Assembly: GCA_007127275.1 (NCBI GenBank)
Contig: SKZP01000012.1
Location: 1-6,377 of the forward strand
Reading direction: 5' to 3'
Source of the DNA: Planctomycetota bacterium
Lineage (GTDB): Bacteria > Planctomycetota > UBA8742 > SKZP01
DNA: 6,377 nucleotides
The translations under genes and the position numbers were made by a program. Position 1 is the first letter of the stretch. Each line of letters begins with the position of its first letter. The notes below the pieces were generated by a model. That model was not told the origin of the DNA. It did no database searches and saw only the letters and a list, made by a program, of their open reading frames with translations. Positions 5,577 to 6,377 of the stretch are shown here, piece after piece.

Positions 5577-6377
5577 TCAAGAGAGCTTGGCAAACAGGTT
5601 GTTGAGCGACTCGCTCAAGAGCGGATGGGCGAGCATGCCGTCGCGCAACTGCGACGCGGTGACGCCGCCGATCATCGCGACTTGCAACACACTCATTACC
5701 TCACCGCCGTCGACGCCGAGAACGGTGGCGCCGAGAATGCGCTCGGTCGTCGCATCCACCGTCGCTTTCATCAGGCCACGGGTTTCGTTCATTTCGACGG
5801 CGCGGGCGACGTGGCTCATTGGCAACTTCGCGGTACGGATCTCGTAGCCAGCGTCGCGGGCCTCGCGTTCGTGCAGGCCGACGTGGGCCAGTTGCGGGTC
5901 GATGAAGGCGGTATAAGGAAGGATGCGTCCCTCGGTCGTCCGCTCCGCGCCCTCGAGGAGGTTGCCGGCGACGATGCGGTAGTCGTCGTAGGAGACGTGG
6001 GTGAACTGGGGGCCGCCCTTGACGTCGCCCAGCGCGAAGATGTGCGGCTGCGCGGTTTGCAAGCGTTCGTTGACCTTGACGTAGCCGTGCTCGTCGGTCT
6101 CCACGCCGGCGGCCGCGAGGTTGAGCATATCCGTGTTCGGTGTGCGCCCCACGGCGACGAGCAGGTGCGAGCCGGTGATGCGTTCGTTGCCTTGCGCGGT
6201 TTCGAACTCGACGGTGATCGCCCCCTGGGCGTCCTTGTGGGTGCGCGTCGCGGTGGCACCGGTGTGTACGGTGATGCCATCCTCGTCGAAGATCTTTTGT
6301 ACCGCCGCGGAAATCTCCGCGTCTTCGTTCATCGCCAGGCGCGGCGCCGCTTCGAGGACCGTGACCTTGGCGCCGAA
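5577..6377 (-). CDS. RclA/mercuric-reductase-like pyridine nucleotide-disulfide oxidoreductase, C-terminal part
   Basis: The last 266 residues of a class I flavoprotein disulfide reductase-family enzyme; family members are about 440-460 residues, so the FAD-binding N-terminus and redox Cys pair lie beyond the right edge. Visible parts, in window-fragment numbering: the end of the NAD(P)-binding fold (FGAKVTVLEAAPRLA, 1-15), AVGRTPN (75-81), the second FAD-contact motif IFALGDV (113-119), then the dimerisation domain from about 153. HPLLSE (251-256) keeps the His and Glu, five apart, used as the acid-base pair in glutathione reductase and lipoamide dehydrogenase. FTHVSYDDYRIV (125-136) and the ending HPLLSESLNNLFAKL resemble E. 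coli RclA, which protects against reactive chlorine and reduces Cu(II). There is no terminal Cys pair as in MerA, and no cysteine at all in the fragment. The frame is open to the window edge, so the internal Met at 6332 is not the start. Family is secure; the RclA-like subtype is likely, substrate unproven. Confidence 0.9.
   Translation of the reverse strand, partial: FGAKVTVLEAAPRLAMNEDAEISAAVQKIFDEDGITVHTGATATRTHKDAQGAITVEFETAQGNERITGSHLLVAVGRTPNTDMLNLAAAGVETDEHGYVKVNERLQTAQPHIFALGDVKGGPQFTHVSYDDYRIVAGNLLEGAERTTEGRILPYTAFIDPQLAHVGLHEREARDAGYEIRTAKLPMSHVARAVEMNETRGLMKATVDATTERILGATVLGVDGGEVMSVLQVAMIGGVTASQLRDGMLAHPLLSESLNNLFAKLS

Noticed and set aside
5577..6332. Treating the internal Met at 6332 as the start of the reductase
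   Set aside because: The frame continues to the window edge with FGAKVTVLEAAPRLA, a typical NAD-binding-fold segment, so the gene is cut by the window.
1..6377. CRISPR arrays, insertion sequences, phage genes or defence systems
   Set aside because: No regularly spaced direct repeats, transposase-like proteins, phage structural genes or defence-type domains were seen on either strand.

Overview
This is a GC-rich stretch (mostly G or C at third codon positions) with bacterial-style genes, Shine-Dalgarno sites and short intergenic gaps. The proteins are rich in Asp and Glu, and the C-terminal half of a flavoprotein reductase resembles E. coli RclA. A GC-rich Gram-negative proteobacterium fits best, perhaps a gammaproteobacterium and possibly halophilic given the acidic proteins. 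This placement is inference; no marker gene is present.

Layout from left to right. (1) Positions 1-834, plus strand: the end of an unrecognised protein with one transmembrane helix, open to the left window edge. (2) Positions 860-2407, minus strand, tail to tail with (1): a 515-residue secreted protein built from three tandem copies of an NTF2-like/DUF4878-like unit, each carrying a long helical insertion. (3) A 382-bp divergent intergenic region with a probable sigma70-type promoter and a 14-bp perfect palindrome. (4) Positions 2790-4547, plus strand: a family 5 (OppA/DppA-type) solute-binding protein tethered by an N-terminal membrane helix, with no lipoprotein cysteine and no adjacent permease genes. 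(5) A 278-bp gap rich in inverted repeats, including a nested hairpin of about 89 nt. (6) Positions 4826-5467, plus strand: a 213-residue protein resembling the small subunit (gluconate 2-dehydrogenase subunit 3-like) that normally partners GMC-type flavoprotein dehydrogenases, but with no partner gene beside it and no export signal. (7) A 109-bp convergent gap with REP-like GTAG-headed inverted sequences. (8) Positions 5577-6377, minus strand: the C-terminal 266 residues of an RclA/mercuric-reductase-like pyridine nucleotide-disulfide oxidoreductase, open to the right edge.

The genes do not form one operon. Every neighbouring pair is convergent, divergent or separated by a structured gap, so each is probably its own transcription unit. 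Plausible themes are a cell-envelope protein of unknown role, peptide or other oligomer capture, and redox chemistry. No defence system, CRISPR array, mobile element, rRNA or tRNA is visible. The points most worth following up are the triplicated NTF2-like protein, the orphan dehydrogenase-subunit-like protein with its structured leader, and the membrane-anchored binding protein.
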